Source of the DNA: an uncultured Eubacteriales bacterium
GTDB taxonomy: Bacteria > Bacillota > Clostridia > Lachnospirales > Lachnospiraceae
NCBI GenBank assembly: GCA_900545175.1
Contig: UQYF01000002.1
Span: forward strand, 1 to 64,000
Direction of reading: 5' to 3'
Length of the DNA: 64,000 nt
Shown: positions 33,315 to 42,519 of the stretch, one piece after another
Position numbering within the stretch: position 1 is the first letter of the stretch
Layout of the letters: each line of letters begins with the position of its first letter
Made by a program: the position numbers and the translations under genes
The notes under the pieces: generated by a model
What the model was told of the DNA's origin: nothing
The model's database searches: none
What the model saw: the letters and a program-made list of their open reading frames with translations, nothing else

Positions 33315-34733
33315 TCAATACATAATCTGATTCTCTATAACCATATCCGCATTCAGAATGATATGATCATATATCGACAGTCCGTACTTGGTCCCTAACT
33401 TCACTATATAATATTCATTATTCCTGTCAAGAATTTCAACCTGTCTGAACTGGCAGTAACCCTTGTTGACGCAGTAAGCTCCCTTTAATATTGCAACAGT
33501 ACCTATTATATACTTTTCATCCGTAACTGAAACCTCATCCTCTGAAGGCGGCATTACAATACAGTCACCGACATTGAATAACTCTTTGTTGACATAGTAA
33601 TATCCGTCTATCTCCGCATAATATGTTGCATCCACGAACTGTCTTGTCTGATTGCCCTGTGTATCATATGTAAGTAATATAAAGCCTGAGTTTAGGTCAT
33701 CTCCTCCGACACAGCCATATTCCGTAGGTATCGTGTAAAATTCCTTTTCACATACAGAACTTACAGGAATCTTAAGTCCGGATGATATATCCTGTGATAT
33801 CTCAAAATCCACAAATCTGGTATCAAGAAAATTAATCACATAGTTATCAAGCGAGAGCAATCCATAGCTTCCATCAGCTGTGTATATGATGGAAAATCCT
33901 GCCGTTGTCGTTATATTCTGTGAAATGAATCTGACTTTTACAGATGACATATCCGAATATAAATTCACTTGATTTTCCGTCAATGGAAATACTATCTCCC
34001 AGTTGTCGGAGTTGATTTTCCTGTATAAAACATCACCTGAAGCAATAAGGTCTCTGTTTTGCAGATTGTTCTGCACATATTCATCAGTGTTAAACGCCGA
34101 TGAAGTTATAGCATCCTTCGTGATTCCAAAAAGTGAATCAGTTGTGTATGAAACTAACGTGGATTTGTCTGATTTGATTATATGAACCAGATTATTATTA
34201 TCACCTATAAGTTCCTCAAGATTTGACACTTTATATGCAGCATTGAATCCATTGACAGCGTTGTTGACACTGTCAAGAAGGTTGTACGTCTGATAATAGT
34301 CGAGAGAATCATAGGTCTTTACATAGTTTACAAGCTTATGTCCTATATTGTTGATCGCTGCCAAGCTCATGCTGTTATCTATTGCTTCCGATGTAAGTGC
34401 GGCAGATACACTGCCTGTCTCATCGACAATACATATAATTGTCTCCGCTCCGGCTCTTTCGTCCTCACTCAAAAAGTAGTTGATATGTCCTGAGACAGTT
34501 GAAGTTTCCACTGCCTCGTCAAATATAATAATGCCGGAAAAAGTGTTATCAGATACAAGCTGCCCTGCACTCACTTCATAAGTGAGTACCTTATCCTTCG
34601 TAATGTACAAATATAAGCTGATAAGAAGATATATGAAAATAACAGTCAAAAGTAATATGCCGACATTAAAACGAGGCATATAGTGAAGCTTAACAACATT
34701 ATTATTTTTTTTATATTTATTTTGAACAGCCAT
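33315..34733 (-). CDS. HlyD-like membrane-anchored protein
   Basis: 472 residues after TTGGAG. A basic N-terminus and one membrane segment (about 25-46) are followed by an outside region with a short lipoyl/barrel-like stretch (VLTYEVSAGQLVSDNTFSGIIIFDEAVE) and a C-terminal part (FDISQ..., IPVSSVCEKEFYTIP, NKELFNVGDCIV) resembling HlyD-type adaptors. No transporter or outer-membrane partner is present, and the host appears Gram-positive. It is upstream of the yggS-sepF genes in the same direction, so a role linked to the envelope or division is possible. Family recognised, function not. Confidence 0.7.
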   Translation of the reverse strand: MAVQNKYKKNNNVVKLHYMPRFNVGILLLTVIFIYLLISLYLYITKDKVLTYEVSAGQLVSDNTFSGIIIFDEAVETSTVSGHINYFLSEDERAGAETIICIVDETGSVSAALTSEAIDNSMSLAAINNIGHKLVNYVKTYDSLDYYQTYNLLDSVNNAVNGFNAAYKVSNLEELIGDNNNLVHIIKSDKSTLVSYTTDSLFGITKDAITSSAFNTDEYVQNNLQNRDLIASGDVLYRKINSDNWEIVFPLTENQVNLYSDMSSVKVRFISQNITTTAGFSIIYTADGSYGLLSLDNYVINFLDTRFVDFEISQDISSGLKIPVSSVCEKEFYTIPTEYGCVGGDDLNSGFILLTYDTQGNQTRQFVDATYYAEIDGYYYVNKELFNVGDCIVMPPSEDEVSVTDEKYIIGTVAILKGAYCVNKGYCQFRQVEILDRNNEYYIVKLGTKYGLSIYDHIILNADMVIENQIMY

Positions 34734-34887
34734 TTTCCAACTCCAACCATTAATGTATATATATAACTGTATAAAAACATCTTAATTTTCAAATTATAAT
34801 TTTGTAACAAAATAATCTTTTAAACACGGCGTTCTGGCACAGCGCTCTATAAAAGAAGCGCACTATAAGCGCAGAAAAGAGGTAATC

Positions 34888-35100
34888 ATGAATAACAGAG
34901 GATTTGATTATTTTGCCCTGACCATCGCCATTATCGGTGCAATCAACTGGGGGCTTATCGGATTCTTCAAGTTCGACTTGGTAGCATTCCTTTTTGGTGA
35001 TTTAACTGTTCTTTCAAGAATAGTCTATGCTATAGTCGGCATTTGTGGTCTCTACCTTATAAGTGTATATGGCAGAATCACAAGCTTCAACGAAGCGTAA
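34888..35100 (+). CDS. DUF378 small membrane protein
   Basis: 70 residues after AAAGAGG, the only plus-strand gene in this part. Two membrane segments (about 8-27 and 40-60) with NWGLIGFFKFDLVAFLFG and VYAIVGICGLYLI, the pattern of DUF378 proteins. Function unknown. Followed by its own terminator. Confidence 0.88.
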   Translation: MNNRGFDYFALTIAIIGAINWGLIGFFKFDLVAFLFGDLTVLSRIVYAIVGICGLYLISVYGRITSFNEA

Positions 35101-35113
35101 CAATTATACACTT

Positions 35114-35140
35114 CAAGCCGCGGGATTATCCTGCGGCTTG
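35114..35140 (+). terminator. Terminator of the DUF378 gene
   Basis: CAAGCCGCGGG (35114-35124) and CCTGCGGCTTG (35130-35140) pair with one G-U, followed by TTATT. It may also serve the convergent dacF gene. Confidence 0.75.
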
Positions 35141-35163
35141 TTATTATGACTCTGCCTGAATGC

Positions 35164-36153
35164 CTATTGATATGAAGCTTTTTCAAGCAGGTAACTCATC
35201 TGATTGTATAACTTATCTCTTGATTGTGCATTAAGTATTATCGAAATGAATCTATGTCCTGTTGTCTGTGATTCGCTTAAAATTACAAGACAATAGCCAG
35301 CCGCCTCTGTATAGCCTGTCTTTCCACAGATAACACTCATTCCGTTCGGCGCAGCAACACTTCCATTGATAAACTGATTACCATTTGTCCATGTCGGAAC
35401 AATAGTATACTTTCCACGCGTGAATGAAGTCGTATATTTCACTGTAGATGCTATCTTGACGAACTCAGCATTCTTTATTGCTTCGTTAAAAATCAGATAC
35501 AAATCATATGCAGTAGTATAATGCTGCTCATTTGTAAGACCGTGTGGGTTAACAAAGTGTGAATTGGTTGCACCCAGTTCGAATGCACGCTCATTCATCA
35601 TGTCAGCAAATGAGCTTATAGAACCTGCTACTGTTGTCGCAACTATAATAGCAGCATCATTTCCCGAATTGACTATAGCTCCGTAGAGCGCCTGCTCTAA
35701 CGTAACTACATCACCTACTCTGAAATCACATATCCATACATTATCCTCATCAATTCGTATGCTCTCATCGATAGCAGCAATCTGACTTATATCTGCATTT
35801 TCAAGTGCAACAAGCCCTGTAAGAATTTTAGTCGTACTTGCCGGATACAATTTTAAATGCGGATTCTTCTGGTATACTATTTTGCCATCAGTTATGTCAA
35901 CTAATAGTGCCGCTGAAGCAGAGACAGCTCCGTCATCGGTATTTGATGAACCGCTCTCACTCACAGCGAGATCCGCAGCGAATCCTTTTGCAGTCGATAA
36001 TGATGAGCTTAAAACATAATCATATGCGATATTATTTTCAATGGACAGCCCATTCATTGCAACACTTGTCTCATCCTTACACCCTGAAAGTGCAAACATA
36101 GCAATAAGCATTAACGCAAGTGCACGCAAAAAACCTGTCTTTCTTTTTTTCAT
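35164..36153 (-). CDS. dacF: D-alanyl-D-alanine carboxypeptidase (PBP5/6 family), lipoprotein-like
   Basis: 329 residues from the ATG after GGAAGGAA. A basic signal sequence ends in LIAMFALSGC, a lipobox with Cys25. Catalytic motifs: Ser106-x-x-Lys109 (PASTTK), SGN (163-165) and KTG (278-280). It trims the pentapeptide of peptidoglycan outside the cell. It ends soon after the catalytic domain, so the C-terminal beta domain and amphipathic anchor of PBP5 are missing; the lipid anchor would replace them. Last gene of the mre-min-rodA cluster. Confidence 0.9.
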   Translation of the reverse strand: MKKRKTGFLRALALMLIAMFALSGCKDETSVAMNGLSIENNIAYDYVLSSSLSTAKGFAADLAVSESGSSNTDDGAVSASAALLVDITDGKIVYQKNPHLKLYPASTTKILTGLVALENADISQIAAIDESIRIDEDNVWICDFRVGDVVTLEQALYGAIVNSGNDAAIIVATTVAGSISSFADMMNERAFELGATNSHFVNPHGLTNEQHYTTAYDLYLIFNEAIKNAEFVKIASTVKYTTSFTRGKYTIVPTWTNGNQFINGSVAAPNGMSVICGKTGYTEAAGYCLVILSESQTTGHRFISIILNAQSRDKLYNQMSYLLEKASYQ

Positions 36154-36175
36154 TACATTTAATTCCTTCCAGTTG

Positions 36176-36574
36176 TTACTTATACATTTCACGCCAGTCA
36201 AGATCTCCACGCTCAAGAGCCTTAATCATAAGCTCAGCGGTTGCGAGATTGGTTGCAAAAGGTATATTATGCATATCACAGGCCCTGAATATATTAGATG
36301 CTTCTCTTTCATCCTCATGTGAGCAGTTATCAGGGTCTCTCAGATAAATAATCATATCTATCTGATTCATTTCAATCATAGAACTTAATTGCTGTCCTCC
36401 ACCAAGACGGCCCGAAAGAAACTTGTGTACACTCAGATTCGTGACTTCTTCAACCAAGCGGCCTGTTGTTTCCGTGGCGTATAACTCATTACGGTTCAAA
36501 ATTCCCCTGTAAGCAATACAAAAATTCTGCATAAGCTTCTTTTTTGAATCATGTGCTACTAAACCGATATTCAT
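36176..36574 (-). CDS. mgsA: Methylglyoxal synthase homologue
   Basis: 132 residues from the ATG after TGGAGGT. LVAHDSKKKLMQNF, ATETTGRLVEE, LSGRLGGGQQLSSMIEMNQIDMIIYLRDP and IPFATNLATAELMI align with MgsA, which turns dihydroxyacetone phosphate into methylglyoxal. His8, Asp80 and His86 are kept, but the loop that reads GGDQQ in the E. coli enzyme is GGGQQ here (Gly60 for the catalytic Asp71). Activity is therefore uncertain, although this variant may be common in clostridia. Sits between rodA and dacF. Confidence 0.85.
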   Translation of the reverse strand: MNIGLVAHDSKKKLMQNFCIAYRGILNRNELYATETTGRLVEEVTNLSVHKFLSGRLGGGQQLSSMIEMNQIDMIIYLRDPDNCSHEDEREASNIFRACDMHNIPFATNLATAELMIKALERGDLDWREMYK

Positions 36575-36627
36575 GTCTACCTCCAAAGTTATTGTATAGC
36601 TTCATTCACCGATTAAAACATCGGATA

Positions 36628-37797
36628 TTATTGTCTTGTTCTTTGCAGACTTACATTGAGAACAAAACCCATTCCGCCAAACAAAGATATAAGTGAGCTA
36701 AGACCGGAACTGATAAACGGAAGTGGAATTCCCGTGTTAGGAAGAAGTTCCGTTGCAACTCCAACATTAATAAATATCTGTAATGTCAATAAAACTGCCA
36801 TACCTGTACAGACCATGCGCCCCGTCATATCCGGGGCAAATATGGCAGCCAGAAAACATTCTACAATTATAAGAAACAATACCCCCAGAACTATACAGCT
36901 TCCTACAAAGCCCATCTCTTCACCGATTATCGCAAATATGAAGTCATTTACCATCTCTCTTGAAAGATAATTAGCATTTTTTAAAGATTCTGTACTGTCA
37001 TTATAAAGACCTTTTCCATATAATCTTCCTGAGCCTATTGCCAACACAGAATTATCCTGCTGATAACGCTCATCATCATATTCTTCCGGATAAAGAAAAG
37101 CATTAATTCTGTTCAGCTGATAATTATCTAAAAGCTTCTGTTCGGGCTGCTGGATATAAATTAACGCAGCAGCCGCAACCGGAATAAATATCGCAAGCAT
37201 TATGCCTATCTTCTTGTAACTTATGCCGGCTGCAAAAATTAATATTATAGTAATACCTGTAACAAGTATTGTTGTCGATAAATCAGGCTCCTTCTCAATA
37301 AGAAGCAATGGAATGCCTGCTAAAACAGCAGTCACAAGGATAAACCACCATTTTGAAATTCTTTCTTTATTAACAGTCAAAAACTTTGCCAAAAATAATA
37401 TTGTGAATATTTTAGCAAACTCAGATGGCTGTATAGTCAGCGATGAACCTATATCTATCCATCTCTTGGCACCGTGGTGGGTATCACCTATCAAAAGAAC
37501 GGCTGTAAGCAATCCTACATTAAATACATATATCAGCCAATAAAACTTAAGCACCCAGCTATAATCAATAAGCGAAATGATTATCATTCCCGAAAAACCG
37601 ATAATCATACCAATCGCCTGTTTTATAACTGCCTTACTGTCAGAACCGGCATTGGCACTGCCGATTATGGCAATGCCAAGACCGCATATTACTAAAATAA
37701 GTAATAGAAGACGAAAATTATAATTCCTTAGTCGGTACGTCTTTAATTTTGCTAATGGTAAAAATTCATTGCGTTTAATGGTTCGGTTTCTGTCCAT
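36628..37797 (-). CDS. rodA: Rod-shape SEDS glycosyltransferase RodA
   Basis: 389 residues with about 10 membrane segments. GAKRWIDIGSSLTIQPSEFAKI, EKEPDLSTTILV (catalytic Asp), DFIFAIIGEEMGFVG and NVGVATELLPNTGIPLPFISSGLSSLI are the SEDS signature. Partner of the PBP2 encoded in the same cluster for side-wall peptidoglycan polymerisation. Overlaps the end of minE by 23 bp. Confidence 0.93.
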   Translation of the reverse strand: MDRNRTIKRNEFLPLAKLKTYRLRNYNFRLLLLILVICGLGIAIIGSANAGSDSKAVIKQAIGMIIGFSGMIIISLIDYSWVLKFYWLIYVFNVGLLTAVLLIGDTHHGAKRWIDIGSSLTIQPSEFAKIFTILFLAKFLTVNKERISKWWFILVTAVLAGIPLLLIEKEPDLSTTILVTGITIILIFAAGISYKKIGIMLAIFIPVAAAALIYIQQPEQKLLDNYQLNRINAFLYPEEYDDERYQQDNSVLAIGSGRLYGKGLYNDSTESLKNANYLSREMVNDFIFAIIGEEMGFVGSCIVLGVLFLIIVECFLAAIFAPDMTGRMVCTGMAVLLTLQIFINVGVATELLPNTGIPLPFISSGLSSLISLFGGMGFVLNVSLQRTRQ

Positions 37798-38059
37798 TCT
37801 TCATATCCTTAATAGGAATATTGGCATACAGTGCCGGGACACTTCCGTTGCCCCCTTCTGATTCAGTCTGGGTAATCTGAATATCCAGACCACTTGCATC
37901 AATTTCCATATATTTTGAAATCACAGCGATAATATCGTTCTTAATTGCCTCCATAATGTCCGGCGAACAGTTAGCTCTATCTGAGACAAGTAAAAGCTTG
38001 AGACGATCCTTCGCTACATCACCGGATGATTTCTTTTTGAACATATCAAATAAGCTCAT
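37775..38059 (-). CDS. minE: Division-site topological specificity factor MinE
   Basis: 94 residues from the ATG after GAGGGGG. LFDMFKKKSSGDVAKDRLKLLLVSDRANCSPDIMEAIKNDIIAVISKYMEID is the MinD-binding and beta-strand region of MinE. It drives MinCD oscillation so the septum forms at mid-cell. MinE, rather than DivIVA-only placement, is typical of clostridia. Confidence 0.93.
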   Translation of the reverse strand: MSLFDMFKKKSSGDVAKDRLKLLLVSDRANCSPDIMEAIKNDIIAVISKYMEIDASGLDIQITQTESEGGNGSVPALYANIPIKDMKNGQKPNH

Positions 38060-38080
38060 CAATACGTCCCCCTCTTTTTA

Positions 38081-38872
38081 TTATTTTGATGAAAAAATAG
38101 CTTTGAGTTTATTCCAGAATCCTGACTTTTCTGAAAGATCAAGAAGTGGTATATCATCGCCCATAACCCTCTTACAAATATTCATATATGCCTGTCCGGC
38201 AAGTGTATCATTGCCGACTAAAGGCTCACCATTGTTGGTGGAAATGACAATGTTCTCATCATCCGGTACAGCACCTATAAGATTGATTGAAAGGATGTCA
38301 ACAACATCATCTATAGACATCATATCACCCTTCTTAACCATATCCATACGGATACGGTTTACAATCAGGTCGCTTCTCTTGAGATTATTTGCCTCAAGAA
38401 GACCTATGATTCTATCAGCGTCTCTTATCGCTGAAACTTCGGGTGTAGTTACAACAAGCGCTCTATCAGCTCCTGCTATCGCATTCTTAAAGCCCTGCTC
38501 AATTCCGGCAGGACAATCAAGAATTATGTAGTCAAATTCTTCCCTGAGCTCATCTGTAAGAGCTTTCATCTGCTCAGGTGAAACGCTTGTCTTATCTCTT
38601 GTCTGAGCCGATGGCAGAAGATAAAGGTTAGGATATCTCTTATCCTTGATAAGAGCCTGCTTATATCTGCAATTCCCTTCTATTACATCAACGAGGTTAT
38701 AAACTATTCTATTTTCGAGTCCCATAACAACATCAAGGTTACGGAGTCCTATATCTGTATCAATTAAAACAACCTTCTTATTAAGTTTTGCAAGACCAGT
38801 GCCTACATTAGCTGTTGTAGTTGTCTTACCAACGCCACCCTTACCACTGGTGACAACGATAACTTCACTCAT
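38081..38872 (-). CDS. minD: Septum-site ATPase MinD
   Basis: 263 residues from the ATG six bases after GGAG. Deviant Walker A SGKGGVGKTT (9-18), IDTDIGLRNLDVVMGLENR and LDCPAGIEQGFKNAIAGAD are MinD; the C-terminal SGFWNKLKAIFSSK is the amphipathic membrane-targeting helix. Encoded between minC and minE. Confidence 0.97.
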   Translation of the reverse strand: MSEVIVVTSGKGGVGKTTTTANVGTGLAKLNKKVVLIDTDIGLRNLDVVMGLENRIVYNLVDVIEGNCRYKQALIKDKRYPNLYLLPSAQTRDKTSVSPEQMKALTDELREEFDYIILDCPAGIEQGFKNAIAGADRALVVTTPEVSAIRDADRIIGLLEANNLKRSDLIVNRIRMDMVKKGDMMSIDDVVDILSINLIGAVPDDENIVISTNNGEPLVGNDTLAGQAYMNICKRVMGDDIPLLDLSEKSGFWNKLKAIFSSK

Positions 38873-38929
38873 ACATTTCTCCAATCTGTCGACTAGCGAC
38901 TCATTTTTTCTCTCCTCTGTTCAGGAAAA

Positions 38930-38953
38930 AATCATAATAATATTATTATGATT
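38930..38953 (-). promoter_or_regulatory. 24-bp AT-only palindrome between minC and minD
   Basis: AATCATAATAAT and its exact complement abut without a loop; in the minus direction it is followed by TTTTTT. It may be an attenuator or partial terminator that sets the MinC to MinD ratio. Confidence 0.5.
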
Positions 38954-38990
38954 GTTTTTTCTAATAATTGCAATATTTTTTTGAAAATAT

Positions 38991-39662
38991 TTACAATCTT
39001 ATGTCTGAAAGTACATTTTTATCAAGCTTTTCAATATATATATTATTATCGTCAACAAATGCTATCTTAGGATCAACCGTTTTACTCGGCTTAATCGACA
39101 CAGTTCCATTGCTTCTTGCAATTACATCGCCTATGCGAATCTGCATAGGTGACATTTCAAGAGCGACAACAAAGGAATCGTGATTTCCTCCGGCACCTGC
39201 AAATACAAGACCTTTCAGGCATCCGAGCACAACTACATTTCCTTTTGATATAACTCTTGCACCCGGATTCACGTCTCCGAGAATAATTATGCTGCTCTCG
39301 GATTCTAAGACCTGGCCGCTTCTTAAAGTCCCTTTATAGAACTGTCCTGTATGGCTTGACAGCTCCTCAAGCTTGTCCTCAACAGCTTTTTTGTAATAAT
39401 CATCTCTAAGTTTATCATTGTCGATAACACATATTATATTCAGGCTTGAATTTTCTGCTATAATATTGAGAACCTCTTTTTCTTCTTCCGGCGTAAGTTT
39501 ACGTCCCTCAAATGTAACTGCCATATTCGCTTTGTCGAAGAATTTAGAAGCGGAACGGAATTTCTCAGCTAATGCTTCCTTTAATTCTTCAAAAGGTATG
39601 CCTTCATCCATTACTACAACTATTCCATGTTTATTGCCTTTAATTATTACTGAATTATCCAT
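38991..39662 (-). CDS. minC: Septum-site inhibitor MinC
   Basis: 223 residues. The N-terminal FtsZ-inhibiting domain (about 1-100: VVVMDEGIPFEELKEALAEKFRSASKFF, VTFEGRKLTPEEEKEVLNII) is followed by the right-handed beta-helix C-domain (GTLRSGQVLESESSIIILGDVNPGARVISKGNVVVLGCLKG, SFVVALEMSPMQIRIGDVIAR) that binds MinD. Confidence 0.95.
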   Translation of the reverse strand: MDNSVIIKGNKHGIVVVMDEGIPFEELKEALAEKFRSASKFFDKANMAVTFEGRKLTPEEEKEVLNIIAENSSLNIICVIDNDKLRDDYYKKAVEDKLEELSSHTGQFYKGTLRSGQVLESESSIIILGDVNPGARVISKGNVVVLGCLKGLVFAGAGGNHDSFVVALEMSPMQIRIGDVIARSNGTVSIKPSKTVDPKIAFVDDNNIYIEKLDKNVLSDIRL

Positions 39663-39693
39663 AATATCTTCACAACCTGCCTTTCGGGATTTT

Positions 39694-42519
39694 CTACTCT
39701 ACAATAGTCAAAGCTCCGTTCACATCCGAATACACATGTGAAGGAATATATGAATCATAATAGGATGATAAGGTATAAAATGACATAATGCCCGCATTAA
39801 CGGCGGCATATCCGTTAGGTATCATAACTGAGACTGCAACTTCGGCATTGTTGTAAGGAGCCCATGTGATATAGTTGGCATGGGAACCTCTGTTTTTATT
39901 TTCCTCAGCCGTACCGGATTTTCCTCCAACCGCAACCGGAAGATATTTGTCAAATAATTCTGTACCGACAGCACTTCCGAGAATAACATTACGTCCGCCT
40001 TCGTATACAGAATCCCACACTACACTGTCAAGTTCAACCTGATTTGCAATAACCGGTTCAACCAGCTCTAACACATCCCCATTGCTGTCAACAACCTTGC
40101 TTATAACACTTGAATTATAGACTGTACCGCCATTTCCTATAGTTGCCGTATATCTTGCAAGGTTAAGTGCGGTATATGCATGATTGCCCTGCCCGATTGT
40201 AGATGCTATGACAGACACATTTGACGGATTAGGTACCGCCTCCGAAATCTGTATTCCTGTCTTGGTTGCAAGTCCTAGATCTTCAGCATACTTTTTCAAT
40301 ATGGAAAGACCTTTGTCAGCGTTAAGGCTTCCGTCCGTCTCAGTCGCAAGCCTATAACCGACTTCGCAGAAGAAATAATTACACGAAACACCTATAGCCT
40401 GCTTAACATTAATTGAACCATGATTTTTCGGATAAATCCAACAGCGAAGATTAGGTTTAACTTTATCAAATATTCCTGTATCTGTTATGGTCTCATTAGG
40501 AGTAATTACTCCTTCCATAAGTCCTGCTATTGCTGTCGCAATCTTAAATGTAGAACCAGGCGCAATCCTTGTCTGTGTCGCACGGTTAACCAACGGCGTA
40601 GACTTATCCGCAAGCAGTGAAGCATAATAGTCTGAATCTATCGAACCGGAAAAATTATTAATATCATAGCTAGGATATGTTACCATGGCAATTATATTTC
40701 CGTTCTGTGAATTTTCAAGGACTACGGCACCGGAACATGGGTCAAGTGCCAGCATAGCCGGCGTTATATTAAGCTCATTTATCTGGTTTATAATATAATC
40801 ATAAGGAGATGCACCATTTGCTATTGCATTATAGTCATCCTGTGTAAAAGGCACACAGCCCTGTTCCATGAGCAGAAGGCATGTCTCTCTTCCCGAAACC
40901 TGCCCACGCTGTACAAGATATTTCATCACAAGCTTATCAAACGCATCATCATTATCAAGCTCTTCCATAGCATATGATAACATACTGTCAAGTACCTCAT
41001 CCATTGTAGGGTACTCATCATTGACATCTAGATTATATATATTAACCCAGTCATTTGCAATAGCTTTATACAGATAATCAGTAAGGCTTATCTCTCCGTT
41101 TGTCCACGCTGTTGACAGCTCATCCGTTGAACTTATCATGTCGCTGTTAAGTATAGCGCCGTTTAAAAGTATTGTCCTTACATTCTTTATGTATTCCTGC
41201 ATCTCATCGGAAAGTGCAGAATATACAGTTGAATTATTGTAGAGTTCATCCTCTATAGCTGATAGAACCTGTTCTCTTCTGTCAACAAATGTAGCATATA
41301 TTGATGCTGCCGCACCGGCTTCATGATTTTCCTTAAGCTGGTCTATGGATAGAGTATTATTGTCAAACAATGCAAAATACACATCCTTTACAGGTATAAC
41401 AACGGCATCTCCCTCCTCGGAGCCTACACGGTCGGAATCAGAATTTACTATACGCGCAACAAGAATCTCAGAAAGCCTTCTCTCAAGCAGATCGTATATT
41501 TTCTGTGTAAGCTTTACATCTATTGTAAGATAAATATCTGAACCGGTGACAGGTTCTTTTTCGTCAACAACTTCCAAAACTCGACCATAACTGTCAACAA
41601 GTACCTTTCTGCTTCCTTTTGTTCCGTTGAGAACCTGCTCATAGCTTTTCTCAACACCGGATTTTCCCACTACATCACTCGCCTGATATGTAGGGTCAAT
41701 CTTTTGCAGCTCGGTAAGCTCATCTGATGACACCTTTCCTGTGTATCCTATAAGATGCGCAATATATTTTCCGTAATTGTAGCACCTTACATATTCATCC
41801 TTCACAGTCACGCCCACAAGCTTGTCTGAATTTTCAAGTATTGCAGCCATCGTCTCCTCAGATATATTATTTGCAACAGTGAAGGATATATATCTTTGAT
41901 ATGCATGAGCGGCAAGATTGGATCTTACATATATTATCTCTAATACTTCTTCATTACTGTATTTATCATCGATATTGTAATATTTCTTGCTTTTGAGAAC
42001 ATCGATTACATCCGAGGCTGTGGCATTTCTCTCCTCATCGGTAAGCTGGCTTATGTATTTGTGTCCATATATATCCCTAAGATATCTTAAAAGCGTATTT
42101 CCCGACTTGGTAAACTCATACTTTCCATACTTGTTAAGCCTTATCGGGTAATCTATTGTATAGCTGTCGCCATGTTCCTCAATGATATCATACATTTCCA
42201 CGATAATCTCATTAAGCTCTGTATTTTTGATAGCTGTTGAACTGTCCTCGATAATAACAGAATATGCAAGCTGATTGTATGCCAAAAGTTCGCCGTTTAC
42301 ATCATATATATTTCCTCTTGTGCTATCAAGCACCAGCGTCTTTTCCGTCTTCTGCGCATAATTTACCTGATAGTCCTCGCCATGGACAATCTGTAAATTG
42401 AAAAGCTTGTATATAAGAATGCCAAAAAGTACTATAGACATTACAATAAGCGGCAGAAGCCTTGAACACAGAATGTTTTTTATATAATCCCATACTATCT
42501 TTAAATCCTCTTTAAGCAC
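39694..42519 (-). CDS. mrdA: Penicillin-binding protein 2 (elongation transpeptidase) with large insertion
   Basis: 941 residues from a GTG start ten bases after GAGGAGG, overlapping mreD by 8 bp. One membrane segment (about 20-42), the dimerisation domain (TRGNIYDVNGELLAYNQ...YGRVLEVV, about 60-345), then the transpeptidase domain (from about 593) with Ser656-x-x-Lys659 (APGSTFK), SCN (GVSCNYFF) and GKSGTAEE. About 240 residues (about 350-590) lie between, in the place where PBP2 relatives have a short link; this part is acidic and helical. It cross-links side-wall peptidoglycan with RodA and MreBCD. Confidence 0.92.
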   Translation of the reverse strand: MLKEDLKIVWDYIKNILCSRLLPLIVMSIVLFGILIYKLFNLQIVHGEDYQVNYAQKTEKTLVLDSTRGNIYDVNGELLAYNQLAYSVIIEDSSTAIKNTELNEIIVEMYDIIEEHGDSYTIDYPIRLNKYGKYEFTKSGNTLLRYLRDIYGHKYISQLTDEERNATASDVIDVLKSKKYYNIDDKYSNEEVLEIIYVRSNLAAHAYQRYISFTVANNISEETMAAILENSDKLVGVTVKDEYVRCYNYGKYIAHLIGYTGKVSSDELTELQKIDPTYQASDVVGKSGVEKSYEQVLNGTKGSRKVLVDSYGRVLEVVDEKEPVTGSDIYLTIDVKLTQKIYDLLERRLSEILVARIVNSDSDRVGSEEGDAVVIPVKDVYFALFDNNTLSIDQLKENHEAGAAASIYATFVDRREQVLSAIEDELYNNSTVYSALSDEMQEYIKNVRTILLNGAILNSDMISSTDELSTAWTNGEISLTDYLYKAIANDWVNIYNLDVNDEYPTMDEVLDSMLSYAMEELDNDDAFDKLVMKYLVQRGQVSGRETCLLLMEQGCVPFTQDDYNAIANGASPYDYIINQINELNITPAMLALDPCSGAVVLENSQNGNIIAMVTYPSYDINNFSGSIDSDYYASLLADKSTPLVNRATQTRIAPGSTFKIATAIAGLMEGVITPNETITDTGIFDKVKPNLRCWIYPKNHGSINVKQAIGVSCNYFFCEVGYRLATETDGSLNADKGLSILKKYAEDLGLATKTGIQISEAVPNPSNVSVIASTIGQGNHAYTALNLARYTATIGNGGTVYNSSVISKVVDSNGDVLELVEPVIANQVELDSVVWDSVYEGGRNVILGSAVGTELFDKYLPVAVGGKSGTAEENKNRGSHANYITWAPYNNAEVAVSVMIPNGYAAVNAGIMSFYTLSSYYDSYIPSHVYSDVNGALTIVE

